Below are positions 34,255 to 47,227 of a stretch of 64,000 bases of DNA, piece after piece. The first letter of the stretch is position 1. Every line of letters begins with the position of its first letter. The translations under genes were made by a program, and so were the position numbers. Under the pieces are notes generated by a model. That model had not been told where the DNA came from. It made no database searches and saw only the letters and a list, made by a program, of their open reading frames with translations. The DNA is from Phlyctochytrium arcticum (taxonomy: Eukaryota; Chytridiomycota; Chytridiomycetes; Chytridiales; Chytridiaceae), in the NCBI GenBank assembly GCA_025602905.1, contig JAHLKI010000001.1, positions 2,666,001 to 2,730,000 of the forward strand. Reading direction: 5' to 3'.

Positions 34255-34531
34255 ATGACTGATATCTGTAGGCCCTGTGGCATCAGAACGTTGAACTTGT
34301 ATTTACGATACCTTTTACTTTTATAAATGTACAATTTGTTTTTAAACTCGGATGAAATGCGACCTGAGACACTTTCGTATTCTGACGGGCAAGAAATGTC
34401 GCATATTTGCTCCTTGACATCATAAAAAAACTCCGAGTGAAGCAATTAACATAAGCGAAAACGAGGACATGGTGTGTGACTATGTTGCAATGTAATAAAT
34501 AAAGTCATGCTCGAAGAACCCACGGACCCTT

Positions 34532-35978
34532 CTAATTATCATCATCGACAATATACGTGTCGTATATGAGACGCTGTACAAAGGATGGAGGGTGGGTGCC
34601 CCTACAAAGCCAAAACGGTGGGGTCAGCGACGATTATTCTACCACCCAAAAGCGAGAGAAGAGATGCACGTACACATTTGTGATAAACAGCGAGACGTCT
34701 TCTGGGCCAACATAGTCGAATTGGGGGTTGACAATGTCTACTTTTTCTATGATATCACCTGGTCACGTCGCATTAGCAATTGCCAGTTCCAGATACTATG
34801 GATGTGATGCATGCATACCTGCATCGAAATTGTACACTGGGTCGGGGTTGGTGCACAAGTTGAAAATATCAGTGTCGTAGGGGTACGATGGGGAGAGTTT
34901 GTGAAGCCCCGTGCAGACTACAACTGGCGTGGAATATTCTTTTGCGGCAGCGGCCACGACTGAACTTCCGCATTCGGCAACCACACCACCATTTGCGGTA
35001 ACTGTGGGACAGGAACGGAATGATTACCAATTGATCGAGCTGAGGGCAGCTTTGTAAAATGCACATACCTGCATGAGCACCAAGTATGACTTTGTTGACG
35101 CGGGACATTACGGCAAATATAGCGGTGTCTGTTATGACCGTTGTGTCTATTCCGGCGGTAGATAATGCAATAGCCATATCATGCCCTTTGTGACTACAGA
35201 TATGTTTGAGTTGTTAGATTTCTGATCCACGATTAACAGTACGTACGATGGAGCGGTTTCTGCGACAATGACTTGAAATTCTCGAACTTGTGCGGCCACC
35301 TTCAGAAAATGCTCCACTGTGGTGGATCGCCCAACGGTGAGAATGATTTCTCTGATATGGAAAGCTTAGCCCTGACGAAAGCAGTCTTGTGCAATCAATG
35401 CATACTTGGAATGGATATGCTCCCAGGCTTGATTTGAGATATTTGTTGTTGTGTTTTCCAATTCATCAATCATTTCCTCAATACTCTGCTTGACGTCCGC
35501 AACAAAGTTACGTTTGGATTCTCCATAATCGTCCAATTCTGAGGTTGGTGTAGCTCCTACTGGATCCGTGGCTTGAGATGACACATCGCTCTCTTCCTTG
35601 ATGAGATGCAGCACTCGCTTGACCATGTTCCCGACTGATAGCTCTGGGGGAATGAGTTAGCCCTGTTTCCTCTGATCCATCCTCCCTGCTCAAAAGAGTA
35701 CCTATTGGCTGGGCCGACTCCAATCGAGCCCCAACCTCCTTTACCAACGCAGAGAGCTGTTCAACATCGTTACATCTACTGGATGCTATGACATTCCTCA
35801 GCACTCGCGAGGTGGCGATAGAGACGTTGTATGAACCAACGATCTGCCTGGATCAATGAATATAAACAAGGTCAGATCGGGAAAATTTTGAGCCAACAGC
35901 GTAAGAAAAAGGCACTCCGTACCTCCGCCGCAGCTTTGCTGCAAGAGTGTCAATCTGTGCGTTGATTTCTTTCAACAT
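34532..35978 (-). CDS. GCD7: Translation initiation factor eIF2B subunit beta
   Basis: Eight-exon model (35978-35923, 35847-35702, 35643-35406, 35351-35247, 35193-35069, 35001-34819, 34746-34674, 34601-34532), 331 residues. The regulatory-subunit fold is plain: [90 protein letters not shown], and [20 protein letters not shown]. It is the beta chain of the eIF2B decamer that exchanges GDP for GTP on eIF2 and senses phospho-eIF2. The N-terminus is about 20 residues shorter than human; the Met at 35978 is the first available in the frame. Confidence 0.94.
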
Positions 35979-36746
35979 TTGGGGAATAATTAAGCTCAAC
36001 AATGTTTGGCAACCCGCAGACAGTCTCCAGCAATACTTCGAAACTAGGAATTTCCACAGCGCGTGAGATTAAAGTTGACTAGAGGTTTCTTCAGAAAAAC
36101 CTACATACCTTCTACAAATATTCCCGACAACAGCGGCGGTTTCTTGGGTCAATTGTTGGCTATAGGAGGTGGTTTCTCGCGGGAGCTTGGCCAACAAATC
36201 CCAATCCCAAAGCTTTTGGCGAAAGTCGAGCGAGTGAGTCAGGGCGCGGCCACTGTGTTTCTCGAAAACCGGCGAAAACCCCAGTGCGCGGAGGAACGGA
36301 CGCAACACCAACTAGACGCACCGCAAGAACACCCAGACACGGCGGCCAGTGTGTAAAGGTCGTTACCAGCACTAGCGCCGCAAGTGGACGAGACGCCGCG
36401 GGTCAAATCCGGGGACCTTGACAATTACGGGATTTCGCCTATTCACGAGATCTTTGGGCCCGCACACACAGGGGAGGACTCAACAACCTTGATATTGCCT
36501 CACTTGGTTTGCTCAAAGAACCAGACGACCTTTTGAAACCGATTCAGGCGGAAAGAACGCTGGCCTGGGTCCATATCCAAGATCTTTCGAAACGATATTC
36601 CCATAAGTGGCTCTGCGATAAGAACACATTTGGACAGATTTAGACTTTCCCATGGAGGAATTTGACTATTGGCACTAAAAACGCAAGCTATCAAAGTACC
36701 GGCCCTTGACAGCAACGAGTTGTGCGGGTGGAGCGCAATGCCACTC
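35979..36746. promoter_or_regulatory. Divergent promoter region, eIF2B-beta/EAF1
   Basis: 768 bp between divergent starts. Open frames on both strands within it look random. No TATA box noticed. Confidence 0.35.
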
Positions 36747-39700
36747 ATGTCTCAAAAAGTGGAAGACATCAATACGGTCAGCACAACTCAATCGAGCGGC
36801 GTGGAAGAGGTACCACTGAAGAATTGAAGATTTAGTGTCACTTTTGGCTAAACCTAGGTTGAATTAGGATATCTCGGTGATACGGAGTGAGAAGGAAGGT
36901 GGCAAGGAAGGGAGGATACAGTGCGTACATCTAATGATTTTGCATCCTAAGATCTTTATCCAACATTTTGCATTAGGCAAATTCTGAATCGAAGAAACGA
37001 GTTGCTCGAGGAACTATTTCAAAGGGAAGCTGCAGTCGAGCGCCCAGACCAGCTTCTGCCAGATATTGCGAAAATTCCTGTGGATACCGTGAAACTGACC
37101 GAATTTCAACAACAGTTTGTTCTTACAAGGTACTTTTTGTAGGAGCTGGATGTATGTGAACATATGCTAATACTTCCACCATTCAGATTCGGAGTGAGTA
37201 TGCCTTCTCATCAGGCGGGTGGTACCCTGGGTCACGTATTTATTTTTGCTTTGTCTTAATTTATTAGGGGCAAGATGAGAGTCCCAACAAAGTGACTGAG
37301 AAAAAGGGTAATTTATTCCATCATGTCAATACAGGATCATCACTCAACCTCATGTCGTGTCGTGTAGATGGTGCTGCGACTGCTGAGGGTGAGGGTGCTG
37401 GGAGCGATCGGGGCGGTGATGGAAGTACAACGCCGGGGGCAGATCGGGCAGGTTCAGATCATGGTTCGTCATCGGGGCAACTAGACCGCCGGCGGTTTTT
37501 GCCTCCTGTAGAGAGGATGGTTACAAGAGGAATATCTGCTAGAAAAATGGCAACAAGTCCTGAGGTATGCATCTTGGACTTACACCTCTTTCAAGCAGAT
37601 TCTTACGGTATACCCAGACACCGAATGGGAGGCCAAACTCTCCCCCAGCGAGTGGATCATCGTTTAATACCTCCACACGACGGAGAAGTTCAGCATTCAA
37701 CAAAGCATCTATAGTGAACTCCCAAGCTTCCAACTCCGCTACCTCGAATTCCAACAAGCAACATAGACAAAAGGTTGGACACCGAGATAGCCGATCTAGC
37801 AATGGCCGTGCACCTGGTGGAATTTTTGTGCGTCAACAGGAGCGTGACACTACTTTAGAAGGCTACCGGTTCTATGAATGGCAGTTGCGGGTTCAGGCGA
37901 ACCCAATTACTGTCTTGCTACCGACAGCTACAAAGTCTATCACGACTCGTGATTGGCAGGCGGCCCGGACAGAGGTTCAACAGCTGAAAATGTTTCAGAA
38001 AATTGAGCATCTGAAAGAACGCAATCTCTGGAGTTTCCGACAGGTAAAGCCGCATGTGGCTCCCCGCCGACTCAAAACCCACTGGGATCACATCTTGGAT
38101 GAAATGGTAGGCTTTGTCAAGAAGAGACAATCACTAGAATCCTTTTTTCACCACTTTGCCCTTTAGAAATGGATGCGAGTGGACTTTCGACAGGAGAAAA
38201 AGTGGAAAATTGCTACAGCGTATAATATGGCCAAGTGGGTGGTGGAATGGCATGAGTCGCCCAACAAAGAATCGCTTTGTGTCAAGGTTCGCGAGCCGAC
38301 AGCCCGATCCCCACTGAGTAATAACAACGCAATGGAGGAAACCGAGAGCGACCCCAAAGCGCAATCTGACAATATGGACACATCAGACCCTGCTGTCGAC
38401 GCGCCCACAGAAGCAGCGAACGAGGAGGTGTCGCAGTCAAGCGCTCCGAAGGTACCACAGAGTAGCAAAAGCGACGCTATGGACGTTGAAGGAGACAATG
38501 ATTCCCCTGAGGATCATATGCCATTACTCTTCCTGGAGCCCGACATGTCTCTGTACATTATTGAAGACGGCTCGTCCAATGAGGGCTCAGGACTGCCCAC
38601 ATTTTGTCCATTGTCCAATCAATTGTCAGAAGACTACTACATTGACGAAAACCAGCATGAGTCCATTGTTCCTGTGTCATATCTTATGGCAGCCAGACGT
38701 CATTTCCGAGAGGAGGGCCTTCAAGAAGACTTTATTTCCCAGAATTCCGATATACCCCGTTCGAGGCCGGTCCAACAACGCTCTGGTAAGGCTTTGATAG
38801 CGCCGCATGCTTTATCACTGTTTGTAGATCTTTCTAACGATACCGTTGCCTGTCACTACAGAATTATTCAGTCTAACTGTGGCGGAAAACGGATCGGATG
38901 AAGTTCCCATTCCTCCACCACCACGGCCCGCATCTCCCAAACAGGATGTCGCACACTCTTCACCAGAATGGAGTAAAGACGAGGACGAGAATCTAGCGTC
39001 CCTTGCTGCCACCTATGAATACAATTGGTCCATTGTCAGCGATATGCTGTACTCTAGACAAATACCAGGCGTGCGATGGCGGCGGTCAGAGTGGGAATGC
39101 TACAACCGATACACTGCTTTGGCGTCCTCATTGCGTCCCCTGATCAGCGGAGGAGCTTTAGGCAGTGCTGGTGGGCGAGCACGATCAGGCAGTATCAGCT
39201 CATTGGCCAATCCATTCAATCCCCGCGACATGTCTGCTCAGGCCGAAGTATCCGAAGCACGCATCCAAAAGCACTTGACAACCTTTGAGACAATTCGTAA
39301 ATTGAGCAGAAACAAGGAGAAATACAAACCACCCGCAGAGCGTAAACCCCCCACGAAAATCATTCTCACGACGCACGAAACGCATTATCAGTCTCAAGCG
39401 GGTGCAGGTATTGATCCGGCTGGTCCGGCTTTGTCGCCTGCCGAGTTGACGGCGCTTCGTCGCGATCGTGCGATTCGTCAGGCTCAAGAGCACGGTCGCC
39501 ATCACATGTATAATGGTCACACGCGAGCAGGCATGATGATGGGTCGTCCGGCCCCGTCGCCGGCCGGTGTTCCTCATCCGTATGCTGCAGCCCAGTATCG
39601 CGGTCCGAGTGCCGGCCCCAGCGGCTCTGGTAATGGCGGTGCAGGCCGGCCTGCTCCTAGCAATAACAGTCTTTTGGGCTCACCCGTTTCCGGAGGCCAG

Positions 39701-41232
39701 GCGATGGGTCATTCCCCGGCCCCGCAACATGCTGTTATCCGACCCTCCACGCCAGTCATGACGGGACAATTACCGCCGCAGCAGAGCACATCGCCCATGA
39801 TTAGGCTCAATAATGGGGCGCCGCCGATGACACAGGAACAGTACATGCGGGCAGTACTAGCTCGTCAGCAAATGATGGCGTCCCCGCAGCAACGGCATCT
39901 AGCTGCTAGCCAACCAGGGCAAGCATCAAGTACGTATATTCCGCTCACTGTATTGTCACCCTGGCCCCATCCACTTATCTTTTGATTTCTGCAGGTCCAG
40001 GGCCCTCTCTTGCGGAGCTAAACCTTGCTGCAGGCGGTTCCCAACAAGGAACTTTAGGCTTACAGAACCAAGGCACGCCCACCATTAATCAGCGCATGCA
40101 AATGGTCCGCCAGCTCCAACTCCAACAGCAGCAACAACAACAATTACAACAGCAGCAGCAACAACAACAACAGCAGCAACAGCAGCAACAACAGTTAAAG
40201 TCGTCGCCATCTCAGCTCCCGGTCACATCTCAAGCCCAACAACTCCATCTCCAGGCCGTCCAGCAACAACTTCAGTTGGCGGGGTCCCCGTTGCAAGCCC
40301 ACCTGCAACAACAAACCAATAACATGCCGTTAAATACCAGTCATATGCTGGCGGCGGCTGCAGCCGCGGCTGCTGCTGCCGGTAGTGGTGGTAACTCGCA
40401 AGTTACAATGCAGCCGCATAGCCAGCAACAATCCCTTGCTCAAGGAAATATGAACCAACAGCAGCAGCAACAACACCAACAAAATTTGGCGGCATCGCTA
40501 GCACAATCCCACCTTTTTGCTGCCCAACAATCCTCGTCGTCGTCTCCCTCACCCCACCCCCAGCATCTGCACCAGCAGCAACAACAGCAACCGCCCCCAA
40601 CCCCAACTTCAACCCACCAACTCTCTGCCCAACAACAACAACAATTATCCCAACTGACCCTCCAACAGCAATCCCAACTCGCCCAACTCTCCCAACAGCA
40701 ACAACAACAATTGCGATCCACCATTCCGACCGACACGCACGCTCACACCGCGGCCGCCTTTGTCGCCCTCCAGAATGCGCAGCAGGCCGCCAAGATGGGA
40801 CAAGTTCAACAACAGCAGCAACAACAACTTCACCATCACCAGCAGCAGCAGCAACAACAGCAACAACACGGTCAGGCTCCACCCCTCCATCGGCAACTCT
40901 CGACGCAATCAACAACCTCCCTCCACCCCTCGCAACAACAACATGTACAAAACCCTCTCCCCTCCTCGTCTCCTCCCCAACAACAACAACAACAAGACCA
41001 ACATTTACAACCCCCCTTCTCGTCTACATCCTCCTCCTCGTCGTCGTTGTCGACTACCCCACAAACCCCGTCAACCCCAACACTTCCTAACCAATACCAT
41101 GTCCAGCAACAACAACAAACATCCATGTCGTCGACACCGACACTACCTCCAGCTGCTGCTGCTGCTGCTGCAACAACGGCCAGGTCGCCTCTTCTCCAAC
41201 AACAGCAACAACAACAAAATAGTCCATCTTGA
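36747..41232 (+). CDS. EAF1: NuA4 scaffold Eaf1/Vid21 (HSA + SANT)
   Basis: Ten-exon model (36747-36809, 36868-36920, 36977-37129, 37187-37193, 37268-37307, 37368-37564, 37618-38106, 38167-38785, 38862-39929, 39995-41232), 1308 residues. The N-terminus has RIQQILNRRNELLEELFQRE. An HSA helix follows (TRDWQAARTEVQQLKMFQKI, WSFRQVKPHVAP, KTHWDHILDEMKWMRVDFRQ, WKIATAYNMAKWVVEWHE), then a SANT/Myb domain (EWSKDEDENLASLAATYEYN, VRWRRSEWECYNRY). The C-terminal 430 residues are Gln-rich with long CAG/CAA and alanine runs. Eaf1 assembles the NuA4 H4/H2A acetyltransferase and binds actin-related proteins through HSA. Exon 4 is only 7 nt and rests on frame logic. Confidence 0.88.
40111..41215 (+). repeat. 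CAG/CAA-rich polyglutamine tracts in EAF1
   Basis: Mixed CAG and CAA codons encode long Gln runs (longest at about 40114-40196) with two polyalanine stretches (about 40351-40380 and 41152-41175). Interruption of CAG by CAA should limit slippage. Confidence 0.85.
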
Positions 41233-42240
41233 AATTTCATGTACTTTTTTTTCTTTTTATGTATGAGATGGTTGTTCTTATTTTATTATGTGTGTGTTTG
41301 TGTATGCTTGCTTTGGTCTTGATCTGTTTGGTCATCTCTAACGCGCTCGAACTAGAGGTCGGATCCTGTCAAATGGGGGACAATCGCCCGACAAGTAATC
41401 TTGCCATTCCGCCGTATTCTCGTCCACCCAAGTCAGCTCGAAGAGGACTTGTCATAGTGCGAACCATAGGACTGTATTTTCGAGAGAAGATCGGTAACCA
41501 ACCACGAGTTGAATAACCCTGCCAAACTCACATTTTCATGCTCAATTTACGCCATTTTGAGGCTGGCACAGTAGATATCAACCACTGTGGTCCCAATGTC
41601 CAATGATGCTGCTACCTCCCTCCCTCCCTCTTCTGCTGAAGAGACTGGCCATCGCTGGAGGTTTTCGGGTCGCTGCACCATAATTCTGACGTTGATCCCG
41701 TCGGTTTTATCTATGATACGCCAGCTCTTCACTACGTTTCCTGGCTCGCTACTCTAGGCAAGGCATCGTTAGTGATACATCATTCATGCTGTGGAATAAG
41801 CGCATCCATACTGGCTTTCCAGAGTCCTTGAGGAAATCACTTGCACCGGACGGTCCGTGAGAGGTGCGTTTCGGGGAATACCATGCCTGGTACGTCCACG
41901 GGGTAGCCGGGACTTTGATCGCTGAATGGATATCTTCGCCAACTGATTGAAGTATGAAGGTATGGGACAGAAGCGTTCAGCAACTTCAGCCCGGAGGCCG
42001 AGATGGGAGATTTCAACTTTTAGAGAGTGTCAAATCATGCTCTCAGCGCTTCCAAATGTCTAATCACGAAGAAGTGTCTCTATCTTTTGCTGATCTGGTT
42101 ATTGTTCTGGATTGTCCAGAAAATGTTCCCGCTGTGACTTGACTGGCCCGCGGCCATGCTGCGGCCTATAAACGCGTACTCTGAAGCCTGGCAGCATTCT
42201 GCCATCTCTGCACCGGTACGGCGACCTACGATGTACGGCT
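41233..42240. other. 3' flank of EAF1, no gene
   Basis: T-rich sequence, a GTGTGTTTGTGTATG stretch near 41290 and a TCCC repeat at about 41618-41633; no gene recognised. Confidence 0.5.
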
Positions 42241-42250
42241 AACCTACGAG

Positions 42251-43345
42251 GTAGTGAGAGTCTGCTGCTTCGCATGACAGCCTCGAGCTTGCCTTGTCAA
42301 TCTCCCCGTATCTTCGATGTATGGACGAGCTTCGCGCAGACTTACCCCCTATCTGGTTGAAAAACTTCGAAGGGTCATCAGATCTGGTGTTCTCGCTCCA
42401 GTCGCCGCCCCTGGATAACCTACGACCAACGGCTAACCTATGAAGCAAGTGAGAGTCTGACAGCTTGAGCTTGCTTTGTTCACCTCCCCGTTTGCTCGAT
42501 GTTTGGATGGAAATGGCCGTGCCTTACCCCCTGACTGGTTGAAAAACTTCGTAGGGTCATCAGTGCTGCGGGTTTCCATTCCAGTTTATCCAGGGGGCTA
42601 CAATCGGGCAGGCAGCATGCACTTCATTGCAACTACTGTCTTAGAATGACTCCTGGTGAGCATCTTGGTTAGACGTCTTCACAGCAGGTCCTACTCAAAA
42701 TATTCTGTTCGGTCAGGATCCAGCAGTACATCGCGACGAGGTTTTCGATGTATGTTTTGAATTGTGCGCTGGTATCTGTTCTTTAGATGCAGTCATACTT
42801 TTCTGGTATAATCATGGTAAGACTCCTCGATGGTTGTTTTTTAAAGCAAACTCTCGCATCATGTCCCCAGCGTCACTGGCATTCAACTATGTCCTCATAC
42901 GGCTGATACAATGCAAGTGAGAGTCTGACAGCTTGAGCTTGCTTTGTTCACCTCCCCGTTCGCTCGGTGTTTGGATGGAAATGGCCGTGGCCTTGTGCGC
43001 TCTCGTGCTGTCAAGTACCGTTCCGGAAGGGACTACTGGTGAGCACTTCGTTTAGACTTCAACACACCACCGAGTCTCACTCAGTATATTCTATTTGCCT
43101 AGAATCCAGCAGTGCATCACCAAGACACCTTTGATGCTCACGCAATCTATGTGTGCCCTGATATCTGTTCTTCAGATTCAGCCCACTTTTCAGGCATGGT
43201 CATGGTAAGATTCCTCGATATACCCTTTTTGAGCGAACGTTCACATCATGTCTCTGACAAAGATCGCTGGCATCCGAACATGTCCGCTAATTGCGGTAGC
43301 TACCTGGCATTTGCAATTCCAGCGTCCCAACCTTCAAACATTACA
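42251..43345 (+). repeat. Tandem non-coding repeat, period 468 bp
   Basis: Copy A (42445-42912) and a partial copy B (from 42913) begin with the shared word GCAAGTGAGAGTCTGACAGC and stay alignable through CCTCCCCG, GATGGAAATGGCCGTG, the TGGTGAGCA and CCAGCAGT blocks, a GATATCTGTTCTT block and ATCATGGTAAGA / GTCATGGTAAGA. A truncated older copy lies at 42251-42412 (shares GTGAGAGTCTG and GGTTGAAAAACTTCG). No frame is conserved between copies. Confidence 0.75.
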
Positions 43346-44178
43346 CGCCTGTATAAGCGAGAATGCTTCATAACTATTCATTCGTTCTTTTCAAGCAATA
43401 CATCTGTGCTTCTATCTGGGACGTTCTGTGCGCTGCGAGTCTGTCACTGGGACACTTGCGTGTATCTAAGGGGCTCCGTCTTTGAACTCATATGTCTCGT
43501 CCTTCATATCTTGAGACGCTTAAAGACACAAAATTAGTAGAGGTTGCAGAATGGACGAAGGGGCTGACTGTTCATGCGAATGTGATGTTTTTTTCTGTCG
43601 TTGATGTGCCTCATGTTGAACAACATAATGTGGGGTCAACCTGCTCATCTTGTCATCAATTTGGGCCCATAAGGTCATTGAACACTTGATACAGTAGCAG
43701 GTCATCCCCCCTGATAAGACACTTCTCTATAGGACCACTGTGACAAACACCAGCTGCTTCACTCTCACAACCTAAGAAGATTTTAAAGGGTGTTTTTCAT
43801 AACTTGAATCAAAATGTTTTTTTTTCCTCGTGTATGTGGAAAAGAAAAACACGTTTTGCGTTATACATCAAAAGTCAAATGTTCAAAAAGCAACTCAACA
43901 ACGCGGTAAAGGCAGTAGTAGAAAAAAAGAAAGAGAGAGAATAAGGGTAAGGGCAGGTGGTCGACGAGCCACGAGCGGAAAGAGAGAGAGAACAGGTTTT
44001 GTGTGCGTGGTTAGACACGGGTTATGGAATTTTTCATTTTCCGGTGGAAATAACAAAAAAAAAGACAAAGAGAAATAGAAGAAAAAAAAAGAGGTGCACA
44101 AAAAAGGATCGTAATGGAAGGGGGTGTGTGGATTTTCCTGGGGTTCAACTAACTAGAGAACAACTACAACCATCCGAC
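43346..44178. other. A-rich 3' flank of the 14-3-3 gene
   Basis: Includes frames of 60-140 codons with no domain and A-rich purine tracts near 43920-44100. No gene supported. Confidence 0.45.
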
Positions 44179-46078
44179 CTATTTCGCTTCCTCTGGCTCC
44201 TCAGCCTTCACTTCCTCAGTCTTGTCACCCTCGGCTAATGGAAACAAAATGATGAGATGGGAGCAATTTGGGAAATAGAAACACGGATATTCTTACCATC
44301 TTGCAAGTCTGAAGTCCACAGTGTCAAGTTGTCCCTCAACAGCTGCATGATCAATGTAGAGTCCTTGTAAGACTCTTCGCTGAGAGTGTCCAACTCGGCA
44401 ATAGCATCATCGAATGCCTGCTTTGCCAGGTGGCATGCACGGTCGGGAGAGTTCAAGATCTCGTAGTAGAAGACGGAGAAGTTCAAGGCGAGACCAAGAC
44501 GGATAGGGTGAGTAGGGGCAAGCTCGGTTTGTGCAATGTCCGTGGCGGCCTTGTAGGCGTCGTGAGCATGGGAAGCAGCTTCCTTGCGCTTCTCACCCGT
44601 GGCAAACTCGGCAAGGTAACGGTGGTAGTCACCCTTCCTATGAACGCGCAAACACAAAAGTTTAGACCTATTGTTGGAATGGAATGCGCACAGCAAAAGA
44701 ACGCGTACATCTTGTAGTAGAACACTTTGGATTCGCCGGCCTCAGCAGCAGGGATGAGGTGGTCGTCGAGAACGTTGAGGATATCAGAGCAGACTTCGCT
44801 CAGCTCAGTCTCAATCTTTACGCGGTAGTCCTTGATCTTCTTAACCTGACCCTCGTTACCCTTGCTCTCCTCCTTTTGCTCGATGGAGGAGACAATTCGC
44901 CAAGATGCACGACGGGCTCCAATAACGTTCTTGTAGGCAACGGACAACAAATTTCGCTCCTCGACTGTCAGTTCGACTCCCAACTGAATAATTGGTATAA
45001 CCAGCATATTTAGTTTTCACGTTCCAAAATGATTATGATGCAACGGCGCTTACCTTTGCGACCTCCTATGTGAGCAAAAATCAAATATAGTAAACGCTGG
45101 TTAGTCTCCATCTTTTTTACGCGCGTTGAAAGTGCATCACTAAATAGTGTGGCAAGGAATACATGCCTTCATGTAGGAGACCATTTCTATACGGAGGGAA
45201 AAAAAAGAGGGATTAGTTGAAGCCCCATCACGGTGTGTGAGATAGATTTGGCGCCAAAGCAGTGAATCACATTCAGCAATGTATGAAAAAAGATGCAGGA
45301 AGTACTAGAAAGCAATCCCGAGTATTTTTCATATAACCGACTTATGCCAGGTTTGGCGGGTCGAGCGTTCATGCGTTCAACAACACAATCCAACACTGCT
45401 TTGACGCACAAAAAAAGGAGTGGATGGGAATTCAGGTACTCACCATCGTAACGCTCAGCCTGCTCGGCAAGCTTGGCCATGTAGACCTGGTCTTCTCGTC
45501 CTCCTGGAAATTTGACGGAAAAAAAGACGATAGGTTAGATATTAATTTCCCGATGCAGTTGCGGGGGGAAGAGGGCAAGGCCAAAAAACAGATGGAAAGA
45601 ATTTCCAATCCCATGTACATAATAATCCATGACCCTCTGTCTCGCGCGCAACGATTTTGTCATAATTGTCCCGAAAAAGGTTTTTTTAAAGCGGTTTGGG
45701 TTGCATGTGCATTGAGTATGCCGGCTATTGTATGCGGAACGCAGTGTGCAAGTGTGCGTATGAATTTTTGGCGTGTATGCAATTCCCAGATGGAGCAGAT
45801 GGGCAGTTTTCTTTCCGGCTGTCGGACACGCGCGCCGCTGGTCGAAGTTGTTGGTCCAGCCCTGACTGAGCCTGGCTGGTGGCGGTTTCCGCTCCAAAGA
45901 GGCCATGAGAGTAGAAGGCTCAAGAGAGAGAATCGCGAGAGTGTTGCGCGGAACTGCGAGGGAAGACAGAGAGGCCATGGTGGGAAGCGGTGGCGGCCGA
46001 GATGGGGGGGGCAGATTGGGCGGATGGGGGGGATTGTGCGGGGCAAGATTGCCGGGAGGTCTCACCTTTTTCAGCCAT
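44179..46078 (-). CDS. BMH1: 14-3-3 protein
   Basis: Seven-exon model (46078-46066, 45503-45444, 45186-45167, 45065-45054, 44983-44709, 44637-44297, 44234-44179), 258 residues. Core sequences are canonical: [89 protein letters not shown], and [20 protein letters not shown] at the acidic tail. It binds phospho-Ser/Thr motifs as a dimer and controls signalling and trafficking. Exons 3 and 4 hold 20 and 12 nt. The intron after ATGAAG begins GC, not GT (45166-45165); a GT donor downstream would introduce a stop. Intron 1 is 562 nt, unusually long here. Confidence 0.95.
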
Positions 46079-47227
46079 TGCGACGGTTGGTGTGTGTGGA
46101 GTGGTGAGCGGTTATGGGTGTTTGGGAATGCGTAGGTTTTGTGATGGGCAGCTGGTGGGAGAAGAAGGAAGAAAGAGCGAGAGGGGACGGGAGGGGAAGG
46201 GGCGAGGCAGCGGTTAGCAACGGGAAGTTAATCAGTCACAGTGTGGCGCTGCGCGAGCTTTTACACGAGGAATCTTTTCCTCGCATCTCATCTACTATCT
46301 GCCAGACTCGTAGTAGTAGTAGTAGTAGGTACTCGAGTAGTAGTAGTAGGAGACGGTGGCCGGTCGAGTAGGAATAGCAGTCGGCGGCCGGGAGCGGATG
46401 CAGCAGAGTTTTGAGATGCTTACCTGCGGGGTGCGGGTGTCTCGAGATTGCAATCTTTGGTGTCGAGCTCTTCGCAAAGTAGTGGGTGGTAGTAGTTATG
46501 GCGGCGGCGGCGGTTCACGAGGACGTTGCGAAAAAAAAGGAAGACGCTGCGGACTCAAAGGGAGCAGCAGCGCGGGGGCGATTACGGATAATAGCCGTCG
46601 TTTTTGGGGGCGGATCCAGCAGGGCCAAGGGGCGGGGTCCTTTCTGAGTGATTACCTACTGCTCATACTTTATACACACATTTCTTTTCACATCGTTGCT
46701 CTTAGGCTCAAACATATGGACATTCTTTCCCTACTATCATATCACGGAGCAAGGACCCAAGGACAACGACAATCGATCAGGAAGGAAAAAAGAGCCACGG
46801 CCAAAATGGATGGAAATGCTGTGCTAAAGGTCCCGCGACGCGTACATGCTCGGCGTTCTTTACGTCCATCATGTCTCATCATCATTAGGTCTTTTGTTCC
46901 CACTTCTGTTGCGGCAAATGATGCCTCTTCCAAAGTCGAGTATAGGATGTCCTCCTTAAAAGAACCAATGTCCCAATGCCGACTGGTAAATGTAAAAAAT
47001 CTCAAAGGAAACTGTTTACGGGCGACTTCAGATCATCACCAACATCACGCGCTTCCGCAATCCAGGCCAGGATTCGATGTGTTCGAGAATGTGTCATTTA
47101 CTTGATTTGGGCTAAATGAGAAAGTGGCTTAGAAGTGGCTTGTGCACTCCGACAACAGAACTCAGAACAGAACTGTTGGAACTGACCAAACGAAACTCTT
47201 GCAATTATATCAACGGAAAGCAACGCA
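46079..47227. promoter_or_regulatory. Divergent promoter region, 14-3-3/CMS1
   Basis: 1.15 kb of upstream sequence with a G-rich purine stretch (about 46140-46200) and a TAG/GTA trinucleotide repeat at 46310-46350. No protein gene supported. Confidence 0.4.
46309..46350 (+). repeat. GTA trinucleotide microsatellite
   Basis: Two arrays of (GTA/TAG)n interrupted by GTACTCGA. About 300 bp upstream of the 14-3-3 start. Confidence 0.85.

Noticed and set aside
37567..37745. Alternative EAF1 frame reading ILTVYPDTEWEAKLSPSEWI
   Set aside because: It hits a stop shortly after and gives no in-frame intron of reasonable length; using acceptor TACCCAG (37617) instead joins a disordered region that runs straight into HSA.
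40403..41240. Long minus-strand open frames opposite EAF1
   Set aside because: They are Cys/Val/Leu runs that mirror the CAG/CAA repeats of EAF1, so they are shadows.
45535..46107. Overlapping open frames inside the 14-3-3 first intron
   Set aside because: Low-complexity G/C-rich translations with no family match, in a long intron.
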